Positions 1 through 5,656 of a DNA stretch of 7,808 nucleotides are shown one piece after another. Location: positions 1-7,808 of the forward strand of contig JANXEB010000087.1 of assembly GCA_025058985.1 (NCBI GenBank), written 5' to 3'. The position numbers were made by a program, and so were the translations under genes. The DNA is from Candidatus Aenigmatarchaeota archaeon. GTDB lineage: Archaea; Aenigmatarchaeota; Aenigmatarchaeia; CG10238-14; SpSt-28. The notes beneath the pieces are model-generated. The model did not search any database. It saw only the letters and a list, made by a program, of their open reading frames with translations, and was not told where the DNA came from. Numbering within the stretch: position 1 is the first letter of the stretch; the number at the start of each line of letters is the position of its first letter.

Positions 1-406
1 CATAGTTAGAAAAATCGTATTCTACGTTTTTAAACTTTATCTTAAAATAACTGAGTAGAGGAAGTAACATATCTAATAAAGCTTCTCTCGGCAATAAACC
101 TCCTCTAACTTTTATTTTTTTAAATTCGTATTTATCACAAAGCTTTTCTAATTTTCCATTTGATGTTACTACAATTATGTTTTTTATTCCTTTCTCAATA
201 GCCTCTCTAAAACACTTTAAAGTTTCATAAGTGTTGCCAGAATAACTAATAATAAAAAGCTTAAATTTTTTATTTAAGAATTCTGGTAATTTCTCGTCCT
301 TTACAACAATGACCTCGTAACCATTCTTTTCCAATATAACTTTCATTAAATCTCCAACTATTCCAGAACCACCCATTCCCACAAAACAAACTTTATAGCT
401 GTACAC
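1..406 (-). CDS. Bifunctional phosphoglucose/phosphomannose isomerase-like SIS protein (partial, C-terminus off the left edge)
   Basis: The 135 N-terminal codons are present. A GTG start at 406 directly follows an in-frame TAG and overlaps the end of the DUF655 gene by 14 bases. Seen: a glycine-rich loop GMGGSGIVGDL (residues 10-20), the phosphosugar-binding SYSGNTYET (54-62), the strand IIVVTSNG (77-84), and LPREALLDMLLPLL (105-118), which matches the PRxAL segment of archaeal PGI/PMI enzymes. Family knowledge: these SIS-domain enzymes interconvert glucose-6-phosphate or mannose-6-phosphate with fructose-6-phosphate in the cytosol; the arginine of PRxAL lies in the active site. The remaining catalytic Glu, His and Lys would be in the missing half. 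Oddity: only 9 residues precede the glycine loop, whereas characterised relatives have about 40, so the N-terminal segment is missing. It is the last gene of the rpb4 operon. Another SIS sugar isomerase is possible. Confidence 0.8.
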   Translation of the reverse strand, partial: MYSYKVCFVGMGGSGIVGDLMKVILEKNGYEVIVVKDEKLPEFLNKKFKLFIISYSGNTYETLKCFREAIEKGIKNIIVVTSNGKLEKLCDKYEFKKIKVRGGLLPREALLDMLLPLLSYFKIKFKNVEYDFSNY

Positions 407-938
407 CTACAAAAAATTTATACTTATCTATATTTTTTAATTCATCTAAAATTCTTTCTTTTATGATTTTTTTTGGATTTTTTATACCACTCCTCTTTTC
501 TAAATCTTCAATATCTTTAAAAGGTGTTTTTCTTCTTTCTTCTAATATGATGTTTAAAGTCTTTTTACCAATTCCTTTTAAAAGTTCTATACTATGAAGC
601 CTTGTAGAAATTGGTGGAGCTTTATTAAAAAACTCTACGATCTTTTCATTAGTAACCAAACTATCCAAAATTGTTTCTAAATTATTTTTTGCTATGCTCG
701 TTAGATCATCATAACTTATTCTACCTTTTACAAATTTAACTTGATCTCTTTTCTCATCGCCAATATAAACTCTATCAAAAGGTTTTACTACCACATTCTC
801 TCTTATACCAACTTCTAACAATGTAAAGAACTTTTCTCCAACAATTTGTGCAATTGGCTGTTTTTTTCTTTCTATACCTTTACCAAAAGGTAAAAAATCT
901 AATACTATTCCATATTCGTCTTTCATTTTAATTAACAT
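393..938 (-). CDS. DUF655 family predicted RNA-binding protein
   Basis: A 181-residue protein of the archaeal DUF655 family (COG1491). Seen: an N-terminal beta-rich, OB/S1-like region beginning EYGIVLDFLPFGKG (residues 8-21) with a typical VKPFDRVYIG (51-60), then a helical part with a helix-hairpin-helix motif at LLKGIGKKTLNIIL (119-132), which usually binds nucleic acid backbones. Family knowledge: the gene is often found next to rpb4 in archaea, frequently followed by the rRNA dimethylase ksgA. Its biochemical role is not established and RNA binding is inferred from domains. Here it starts 5 bases after the rpb4 stop and overlaps the SIS gene, so it is co-transcribed; ksgA is not next in line. 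ATG at 938 is chosen for its spacing to rpb4, but ATG at 926 is equally close to the conserved start. Confidence 0.87.
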   Translation of the reverse strand: MLIKMKDEYGIVLDFLPFGKGIERKKQPIAQIVGEKFFTLLEVGIRENVVVKPFDRVYIGDEKRDQVKFVKGRISYDDLTSIAKNNLETILDSLVTNEKIVEFFNKAPPISTRLHSIELLKGIGKKTLNIILEERRKTPFKDIEDLEKRSGIKNPKKIIKERILDELKNIDKYKFFVGVQL

Positions 939-943
939 GTTTT

Positions 944-1267
944 TTACAAGTGTTTTCTTATAGTTTCATAAATCTTGTTTAATTGCTCTTCGTTAAAGTT
1001 TTTTATTTCCTTTCCCAAAACAAGAATTATATCGTTTTTATCCTCTGGTAGAACATTTATCAAAGCTATTACCTGCTCTTCTCTAAGAAAACCTAAAGAA
1101 AGTAATTCTTCTTTAAGTCTGTTAACGTTATCTAATTTAATATTTTTATAAAACTTTTCCAAATTCTCTATGGATAATTTAGAATAATATTTAGAATTAT
1201 TGCTATTATTTTTTAGAATATCTAATGCTTCTACATTTGTTATTAATTTTTCTTTTAATATTTTCAT
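944..1267 (-). CDS. rpoF: DNA-directed RNA polymerase subunit Rpb4 (RpoF)
   Basis: Archaeal Rpb4 pairs with Rpb7 to form the polymerase stalk, which helps open-complex formation and binds emerging RNA. The match begins at KILKEKLITNVEALDIL, equivalent to the family's N-terminal strand and first helix. The C-terminal HRDC-like helices contain LKEELLSLG, then INVLPEDKNDI and a closing IYETIRKHL. The LPED turn and the last helix are hallmarks of the family. The reading frame is open back to an ATG at 1327, but I chose the ATG at 1267 (107 residues, normal family size). The family similarity starts there, and a TATA-like box lies about 23 bases upstream of it, which would put the box inside a longer gene. 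Start sites at 1300 and 1312 remain possible. It leads the operon rpb4 - DUF655 - SIS isomerase. Confidence 0.85.
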   Translation of the reverse strand: MKILKEKLITNVEALDILKNNSNNSKYYSKLSIENLEKFYKNIKLDNVNRLKEELLSLGFLREEQVIALINVLPEDKNDIILVLGKEIKNFNEEQLNKIYETIRKHL

Positions 1268-1276
1268 AAATATAGT

Positions 1277-1750
1277 ATGTATGCTTATATTTTTATCCAT
1301 TGGTTTGTTCATTTCACAATAACACATTTAATAACATATTTCACAAAATTCTCCATAATTGATTATAGTATTAAGATTTGGATTTTTGATTATCTAATAT
1401 TTGATTATTTAATAATGTATGTGGCAACAATTTTAATAGATTTAGATCATTTAATCGTGCTGAAAAAAACGAACATATCTGCACTAATAAAACTTAGTAA
1501 GGTAAGAGTTCCATTTCCATTTCACAACTTCTTCTTTCTTTCTATTTTATCGTTAACCTCTTTATTTTTAGTTCTTTGTAGTCTAAAAAATTTTGGAATA
1601 ATTTTACTGGCGCCCATCTCAAATTTACTTTACGACTTCGTAGAGGATTTAATCATATTCAAAACTGGTTATAAAAAATGGAAGAGAAGATGGGGAGTGG
1701 ATATAAATACTTTAGAAAAGTTATTAAAGAAAAAAATAAAGCATTCATAG
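1277..1750 (+). CDS. Small membrane protein resembling DUF457/YdjM-type membrane-bound metal-dependent hydrolases
   Basis: Up to 157 residues, strongly hydrophobic, with perhaps three to four membrane segments and a basic, soluble tail (GYKKWKRRWG then a Lys-rich end). Seen: TILIDLDHL (residues 51-59) followed by PFPFHNF (80-86) and SNLLYDFVED (115-124). The order DxDH, then a histidine before a membrane helix, then an Asp in a later helix resembles the metal-binding pattern of YdjM/DUF457 proteins. HFTITHLI near the N-terminus resembles the family's early TH motif. The usual late histidine (HLLLD) is Asn here, so metal binding and activity are uncertain. The ATG at 1277 is 9 bases from the divergent rpb4 start; another ATG at 1415 would drop the first 46 residues. 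No partner gene follows closely. I treat the hydrolase assignment as tentative. Confidence 0.5.
   Translation: MYAYIFIHWFVHFTITHLITYFTKFSIIDYSIKIWIFDYLIFDYLIMYVATILIDLDHLIVLKKTNISALIKLSKVRVPFPFHNFFFLSILSLTSLFLVLCSLKNFGIILLAPISNLLYDFVEDLIIFKTGYKKWKRRWGVDINTLEKLLKKKIKHS
1285..1295 (-). promoter_or_regulatory. TATA-like box for the rpb4 operon
   Basis: Read on the minus strand this is TAAAAATATAA, centred about 23 bases before the ATG at 1267, the spacing expected for a leaderless archaeal transcript. It lies inside the first codons of the divergent membrane-protein gene. The region is very AT-rich, so chance matches are easy. Confidence 0.4.
1385..1414 (+). repeat. Tandem 15-bp duplication inside the membrane-protein gene
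   Basis: TTTGATTATCTAATA is followed immediately by TTTGATTATTTAATA: two adjacent 15-base units with one mismatch. The unit keeps the reading frame and encodes FDYLI twice (residues 37-46). It sits just before the alternative ATG at 1415, so it is either an in-frame expansion in the N-terminal part of the protein or lies in the 5' leader if the later start is used. Confidence 0.8.
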
Positions 1751-1861
1751 CTAAATTTGTTTAAATCTTTGTTGGGCAGCATTAAATAATTTAGTCTATC
1801 TATAATCTGTTTTGGAGAAGCATTCTTTCTATAATTTATTTAAAAAAAGCACTCTTGTATT
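1751..1861. other. Intergenic spacer of 111 bp
   Basis: The only sizeable gap in the left half. It holds T-rich stretches after the 1750 stop (around 1758-1774) that could end transcription in the archaeal manner, and the promoter listed separately. I see no RNA-like fold or conserved motif in it. Confidence 0.6.
1835..1845 (+). promoter_or_regulatory. TATA-like box for the membrane protein - zinc ribbon - primase - DUF63 cluster
   Basis: TTTATTTAAAA, centred about 22 bases before the ATG at 1862, fits a leaderless archaeal promoter. No further gap occurs in the four-gene cluster downstream, so this may drive all of it, including the primase. Confidence 0.42.
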
Positions 1862-2359
1862 ATGAACATTAAAAACCTTATTTTAGTTATTGTCCTGATA
1901 GCGTTGTTAACTTTTGCTTTAACTACTGGGATTGGTCAATTATTGATAACAGTACCGTTTTTCCTAGCTTTAATAGATAGTTTTATAAGGAAGGAGTTTG
2001 TGAGATGTATAATAGGAGTTGTTGTCTTTATTATTCTAGTTATTTTTGTTTATCCTCCCCTTTCCAGACTGTTGAAAGAAGTTCTTCCACCATATTCTGA
2101 AATTTCGATATTTATCCTTTCTTCAGTTTTACCTCTAACTCTCTTGATATCTGTATTAGCAACCTCCAATAGAGGTTGGTTGACTTCTATCGGAATTGCA
2201 ATCTTATTAGCTTCTTTAATTCTTTCGTTCTCGGAAATAATACAAAATTTTGGAATAATTACAGAAATAGTCGCAACTACTGGTATTCCACTAGATTTCA
2301 TAATCTATCTTACAATACTCCTAATCGCTCTAGTTGTTATATTAATCTTCCCTAAGTAA
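1862..2359 (+). CDS. Unrecognised multi-pass membrane protein
   Basis: 165 residues and almost entirely hydrophobic. I do not recognise a family. Probable membrane segments lie near residues 5-21, 25-40, 48-66, 82-101, 106-124 and 144-163, joined by short loops such as FIRKEFVR (41-48), YPPLSRLLKEVLPPYSE (64-80) and TSNRGW (101-106). It has one cysteine, no histidine, and no obvious catalytic or metal motif. The positive charges in the loop after the second segment and the TSNR loop could help set topology. Its stop is 3 bases before the zinc-ribbon start, so it is probably the first gene of the transcript that carries the primase. A functional link to replication is not shown. The same stretch read on the other strand contains an 83-codon open frame, which I consider a shadow. 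Confidence 0.75.
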   Translation: MNIKNLILVIVLIALLTFALTTGIGQLLITVPFFLALIDSFIRKEFVRCIIGVVVFIILVIFVYPPLSRLLKEVLPPYSEISIFILSSVLPLTLLISVLATSNRGWLTSIGIAILLASLILSFSEIIQNFGIITEIVATTGIPLDFIIYLTILLIALVVILIFPK

Positions 2360-2362
2360 TGA

Positions 2363-2608
2363 ATGAAAAGTAAGATTTTAGAGCAAATGATCAAAGATAG
2401 AATCGAAATAACAAAAGATTGTGAATATTTTACAAAAAGAGAAAATTTTTTAATAGTAAAGTTCAAAAACGAGAACGAATTTAAAATAGAATACTTTTGT
2501 GAAAAATGTGGAAATCAAGAAATAAAAACAGTAAGTAAAAAACCGAAATTATTTAGTTGTAGTAAATGTAATAAAATTTTCGAAGTAGTTCCGTTAAGAA
2601 AAAAATGA
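2363..2608 (+). CDS. Small zinc-ribbon protein encoded immediately upstream of the primase
   Basis: 81 residues. The N-terminal half is charged and probably an alpha/beta fold (ILEQMIKDRIEI, then FLIVKFKNENEFKIEYF). The C-terminal half is a zinc ribbon with Cys pairs C46-x2-C49 and C66-x2-C69 (FCEKCGN and FSCSKCNK). No family name is certain. The ATG at 2363 is 3 bases after the preceding stop; an ATG at 2359 is in a different frame and too short to matter. Its TGA overlaps the primase ATG as ATGA, so translation of the two is probably coupled. The primase chain itself shows no paired-cysteine zinc knuckle in its catalytic half, so a zinc-binding accessory factor for primase is a reasonable inference but not proven. 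See the findings for a possible frameshift at the junction. Confidence 0.72.
   Translation: MKSKILEQMIKDRIEITKDCEYFTKRENFLIVKFKNENEFKIEYFCEKCGNQEIKTVSKKPKLFSCSKCNKIFEVVPLRKK
2599..2608 (+). other. A AAA AAA heptamer and ATGA stop/start overlap at the zinc-ribbon/primase junction
   Basis: The zinc-ribbon gene ends AGA AAA AAA TGA. The seven A's (2599-2605) fall in the register of a canonical -1 slippery heptamer, with the stop as the next codon. A -1 slip would re-read the last A and continue as ATG AAA in the primase frame. The same bases form the ordinary ATGA overlap used for translational coupling. Lys-rich genes in AT-rich genomes produce such runs often, so use as a shift site is unproven. 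Confidence 0.3.
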
Positions 2609-3882
2609 AAAAAATTGTTGAAGAATGGTATTTGAGAAAGGACGTTGTGAACTTTTTGTTAAAATTCTCTAAGAATAGGGAATTTGTTCCAATGTTCGAG
2701 GATGGCAGTTTCGGTAAAAGACCTTTTACTTTACAATACGAACAAGATATAATCGAATTAGTGAATTCTAGTGTTGTTTCTTTTCATTGCTCAGTGGAGA
2801 GATGGTTAAATGTTAGTATGCTTAGAGCAGGTATGAGTAAAGAAGACTTAGATAATTTGAGAATTGGATTTGATTTTATTATTGACCCAGATACAAAAGA
2901 CTTTTTAATAGCTAAAGATGTGGTTAAAGGAATAATAGAATGTTTAAAGGATCACGGTGTTAAAAGTTTTTTAATCAAATTTTCTGGTGGCAAATCTTTC
3001 CATATTTTTATCCCTTACGAAGCGATACCAAAAATGATAAATTTTAAAGAAACCACAAAAATGTTTCCAGAAATTTATAGAATTTTAATTGAATATATGA
3101 AAGAGTATTGTAGAGATATTATATCTGCAAGAATTTTATCAAGTTTTGATATTTCTGAACTATGTGAAATATATAATTTGAAAATAAACGATTTAATAGA
3201 AAACAATGAATTTAATCCTTATTCAATAATTAATTTAGATGTTTTTTCACATAGACACTTATACAGATCTTTCTACTCTTTACATGAAAAAACCTTGTTG
3301 GTTAGTGTTCCCGTAGATGTTAAAGACTTGGATAAATTTGATAAAACAGATGCTTCTGTGGAAAGAGTTAAAGTAGTTGATTTTGAATTCAAAGATACTA
3401 ACGATGCAGAAATACTTTTTATAGAAGCTTTGGACTGGTTTGAAAAAAACAAAGAAAAGTTTAGCGACATAAAAATCAAAGCTAAAACTATGAATAAAAA
3501 AATTAAAAAAGAAATACCAGAAAAATATTTCCCACCTTGTATAAAAAACATTTTAAATGGTTTAGAAGACGGAAGAAAAAGAGGACTGTTTTTATTAATT
3601 AATTTCTTGAAAAAATGTGGATATGATAACGAAAAAATAATGAAAATAATAGATGAATGGAATAAAAAAAATAAAACTCCTTTACCTGATAGATATGTTT
3701 TATCTCAAGCAAAGTATTATTTAGAAAGAAGAGAAGAGCCATATGTTTTACCATCTTGTAATAGAAGTGAATATTATGACGACACAAAGTTTTGTACCCC
3801 AGATATGATATGTCAAAATAAAAATATTAAAAACCCTATTAATTATGTTTTCAAAAAGATAAAAAATGATAAATCCAATTGA
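2605..3882 (+). CDS. Fused DNA primase: PriS-type catalytic domain joined to a PriL-type iron-sulphur domain
   Basis: 425 residues; makes RNA/DNA primers for replication. Catalytic half (archaeo-eukaryotic primase fold): FDFIIDPD (residues 89-96) with metal-binding D94 and D96; FSGGKSFHIFIP (126-137), the SGxxxxH nucleotide-binding motif; and LDVFSHRHLYRSFYSLHEKT (211-230) with the third acidic residue D212 and the conserved RHLYR...YSLHEKT stretch. C-terminal part: PPCIKNILNGLEDGRKRGLF (310-329), LINFLKKCGY, DEWNKKNKTPLP, then C385, C397 and C403. With C312 these four cysteines match the 4Fe-4S ligands of PriL, and the closing KNPINY is typical. Archaea normally encode PriS and PriL separately; here the PriL N-terminal scaffold is absent. 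From memory, Nanoarchaeum equitans has a comparable single-chain primase. The start overlaps the zinc-ribbon stop and the end overlaps the DUF63 gene by 17 bases. Confidence 0.88.
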   Translation: MKKIVEEWYLRKDVVNFLLKFSKNREFVPMFEDGSFGKRPFTLQYEQDIIELVNSSVVSFHCSVERWLNVSMLRAGMSKEDLDNLRIGFDFIIDPDTKDFLIAKDVVKGIIECLKDHGVKSFLIKFSGGKSFHIFIPYEAIPKMINFKETTKMFPEIYRILIEYMKEYCRDIISARILSSFDISELCEIYNLKINDLIENNEFNPYSIINLDVFSHRHLYRSFYSLHEKTLLVSVPVDVKDLDKFDKTDASVERVKVVDFEFKDTNDAEILFIEALDWFEKNKEKFSDIKIKAKTMNKKIKKEIPEKYFPPCIKNILNGLEDGRKRGLFLLINFLKKCGYDNEKIMKIIDEWNKKNKTPLPDRYVLSQAKYYLERREEPYVLPSCNRSEYYDDTKFCTPDMICQNKNIKNPINYVFKKIKNDKSN

Positions 3883-4606
3883 ATACTTCACAGAACCTCT
3901 AAAAGAAGGATATACTTTTGAAAAAACTCTAGTATTGGGAATAATTTTTTTACTTTTTGTATTTCTAATATACAAAATATTGAAAAAATTAAAAGTAAAA
4001 ATAAATTATCTTTTTTCTCTCTCTATCTTTTTTTACATACTTTTTGGAGCTTCTCTTAGAGTTCTAATGGACTTAAAAATTTTAAACTCAATTCTACTAG
4101 TTACTCCAAATATTTGGTTAATAGTTGGTTCGATAACACTACTTTCTTTATTAATAAATAGAAAAAATTACAAAATGTTTTTGATTATAGGAATAATTTT
4201 AAGCATGTTACCATTCTCATTACTAATTCCGAATTTCAAAAATTTTTATGGTTTTTCCTTAGTCTTCTTTTTTATTCTTCCAGTAATCTTTGTTTTAAAG
4301 CATGTAAAAACTAGTTTATCTAATAAAGCAATTATATTTTCTCAATATTTTGATGGTATTGTTGCTTATGTTTCTGTAAAGTATTTTTCAGATAAGCTGG
4401 TTGAGCAACATTTATTAGCGAACATTCTGTTTTCATATTTACCAGAACTTTATATTTTTGTTAAACTATTTTTTGGTTTCTTAGTCGCCTTTTTAATAGA
4501 TAGAGAAAAGCTGACGAAATTCCAAAAAAATTACTTAAAACTAGTTATAGCTGCATTTGGTGCTACAACTTCCACTAGAAGTTTTTTGCTCTTACTTTCT
4601 GTCTAA
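3866..4606 (+). CDS. DUF63 family membrane protein
   Basis: 246 residues with about seven to eight membrane segments (near 20-38, 47-66, 82-98, 103-121, 128-146, 158-173, 186-212 and 222-245). It matches the archaeal DUF63 family by ordered motifs: EPLKEGYTFEKT at the N-terminus, FGASLRVLMD (60-69, family pattern with R and D at a membrane face), TPNIW (80-84), SQYFDG (159-164, the family's H/Q-x-x-D helix), EQH (180-182), and a final FGATTSTRSFLLL (231-243) equivalent to the usual GxxPGTRN helix. The function of DUF63 is unknown; the conserved charged residues inside membrane helices suggest a transporter or a membrane enzyme. The start lies inside the last 17 bases of the primase gene in another frame. 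Its TAA and the stop of the convergent pilin-like gene share the bases CTAA. Confidence 0.84.
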   Translation: MINPIEYFTEPLKEGYTFEKTLVLGIIFLLFVFLIYKILKKLKVKINYLFSLSIFFYILFGASLRVLMDLKILNSILLVTPNIWLIVGSITLLSLLINRKNYKMFLIIGIILSMLPFSLLIPNFKNFYGFSLVFFFILPVIFVLKHVKTSLSNKAIIFSQYFDGIVAYVSVKYFSDKLVEQHLLANILFSYLPELYIFVKLFFGFLVAFLIDREKLTKFQKNYLKLVIAAFGATTSTRSFLLLLSV

Positions 4607-4968
4607 GCAGCTCTGTTTATATAAAAGCTATTTGAAATGTTTATCCTTGGTGAATAAATTGTTATAGTAAAGAAATTATTACAAACTGGAGCCATGGAAA
4701 AATAATAATCAACTTTTATTAACTTATTTCTATAACTCTTCTTTACCGTTTCCAAGAAATCTTTTGAAAAATACCTAAACTCGGAGCAAGTTTCTACACT
4801 TTTGTTCAATTCGTACAACTTTCCAACAATATTACTCATTAGAACTGGTTCTTCTATTGATAAATAAGAAGCTAGATCCATAGTAGAGAATTGTTGTAAA
4901 TAAAGTGAAATGCTAAAAAGAATAAAAACAATAACCACAGTAGTTAACACAAAAAACTGACCTTTCAT
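4603..4968 (-). CDS. Small secreted or membrane-anchored protein with a KGQ class III-like signal (pilin-like)
   Basis: 121 residues. It starts MKGQFFVLTTVVIVFILFS: a short basic KGQ head followed by one hydrophobic helix (residues 5-25), then a polar domain with two cysteines (C61 and C96) that could form a disulphide. Archaeal class III signal peptides have KGQ before the hydrophobic helix and are cut by a prepilin-type peptidase, leaving the helix to assemble into pilus-like fibres. The usual acidic residue at position +5 after the cut is missing here, so processing is uncertain and a simple N-terminal anchor is the alternative. The rest (VDYYFSMAPVCNNFFTITIYSPRINISNSF) looks beta-rich, which would suit an external domain. 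The start overlaps the DUF424 stop as ATGA, tying it to the aIF2-beta operon. Confidence 0.68.
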   Translation of the reverse strand: MKGQFFVLTTVVIVFILFSISLYLQQFSTMDLASYLSIEEPVLMSNIVGKLYELNKSVETCSEFRYFSKDFLETVKKSYRNKLIKVDYYFSMAPVCNNFFTITIYSPRINISNSFYINRAA

Positions 4969-5255
4969 TTTATGAATTGTGCATGTTTTATACCATCTAT
5001 AATTAAAATATTTTTTTCATCTACAATATTGTTCTTTATAGCTAATTCTACAATTCTATTACCAAATAAATTTCCTACATCGCATTTTTTCATAACTTGT
5101 ATAGCAGCTTTTTCATCAATAAGAGAACCTTTATAAAAACTTGGATTAATATATATTTCGGTATCTCCAAACCTTATCCTCTTTTCTAATATTTCCTCAT
5201 CACATATTCCAACTATTATAAAATACTTGAAATAATGAACTCTATACCAAAACAT
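4965..5255 (-). CDS. DUF424 family protein
   Basis: 96 residues from the ATG at 5255. It matches the small archaeal DUF424 family (COG2412) in order: a first strand YFIIVGICDEEILEK (residues 11-25, with the CDEE turn), INPSFYKG (36-43), KKCDVGNLFGNRIVELAI (56-73, the family's N-x-x-G-x-x-V core), and a final IDGIKHAQF (87-94, the family's GxxHAQ). Its function is not established, but in many archaea it lies beside aIF2-beta, as here, so a link to translation is usually suspected. A GTG at 5276 would add seven residues that belong to the overlapping aIF2-beta frame; the ATG at 5255 gives the normal family length. It overlaps aIF2-beta by 14 bases and the next gene by 4. Confidence 0.82.
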   Translation of the reverse strand: MFWYRVHYFKYFIIVGICDEEILEKRIRFGDTEIYINPSFYKGSLIDEKAAIQVMKKCDVGNLFGNRIVELAIKNNIVDEKNILIIDGIKHAQFIK

Positions 5256-5628
5256 TTGTTGCTCCACAAGCTTCACAAATCATTGTATTATTCTCAATTT
5301 TAGTATCAGGATTTCTACAAACTTTACATAAAACCATTTCTTCAACAAATTTTTTCAACTTCTCTTGCAAAACTTCTTCTTTAACTATTTTGTTTATTAT
5401 CATTTTTGTCCCATTAAGACTAATTGGTGCACCAAGTTCCTTAGAAAAAAACTTTATTAAAAATCCTTCTTCTCTTCTTAAGGTAGTAACTATCTCAAAA
5501 AAATTTTCAACTATGGTTTTGTTTTTTATAACTCTACTCTTTATAATTGGAATTTTAAACCTAGTTTTAACTTCACTTTTTTTTATTTCCCTATAAGCTT
5601 CGTCTAATAATTTTAAATAATCCTCCAT
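5242..5628 (-). CDS. Translation initiation factor aIF2 subunit beta
   Basis: 128 residues. aIF2 (alpha, beta, gamma) carries the initiator Met-tRNA to the small ribosomal subunit; beta attaches to gamma through its N-terminal helix. Seen: N-terminal helix EDYLKLLDEAYREI (residues 2-15), a central alpha/beta domain with KTIVENFFEIVTTLRREEGFL (37-57), FFSKELGAPISLNG (60-73) and the VLQEKLKKFVEEMVLC helix. The C-terminal zinc ribbon has ligands C101, C104, C118 and C121 (LCKVCRNPDTKI and MICEACGA). Its length is only slightly under the usual 135-140 residues. It heads the operon aIF2-beta - DUF424 - pilin-like protein and starts 28 bases from the divergent trmY gene, with a TATA-like box in between. 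Confidence 0.93.
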   Translation of the reverse strand: MEDYLKLLDEAYREIKKSEVKTRFKIPIIKSRVIKNKTIVENFFEIVTTLRREEGFLIKFFSKELGAPISLNGTKMIINKIVKEEVLQEKLKKFVEEMVLCKVCRNPDTKIENNTMICEACGATNVLV

Positions 5629-5656
5629 AATATTTTTTCTAATAAAGCTTATATTT
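5627..5656. promoter_or_regulatory. Compact divergent promoter between aIF2-beta and trmY
   Basis: Only 28 bases separate the two start codons. TTATATTT (5649-5656) reads AAATATAA on the minus strand, centred about 24 bases before the aIF2-beta ATG and touching the trmY GTG. ATAATATTTTTT (5627-5638) is centred about 25 bases before the trmY GTG and overlaps the aIF2-beta ATG. Both genes would then be leaderless, with pre-initiation complexes that cannot be bound at the same time. This is inferred from spacing alone. Confidence 0.45.

Noticed and set aside
1268..1327. Longer rpb4 N-terminus from the ATG at 1327
   Set aside because: The extra 20 residues match nothing in the family, and the likely promoter would lie inside them.
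2050..2301. 83-codon minus-strand open frame inside the membrane-protein gene
   Set aside because: It lies fully inside a longer hydrophobic gene on the other strand and shows no domain or promoter of its own.
3273..3975. Three minus-strand open frames (3273-3551, 3599-3787, 3748-3975)
   Set aside because: They lie opposite the primase and the DUF63 start, whose conserved motifs fix the true coding strand.
5256..5276. GTG start at 5276 for the DUF424 gene
   Set aside because: The added residues are just aIF2-beta coding sequence in another frame, and the ATG at 5255 gives the usual length.
5390..5596. 68-codon plus-strand hydrophobic open frame
   Set aside because: It is antisense to aIF2-beta, which has clear family motifs; hydrophobicity arises from the complement of Lys/Glu codons.
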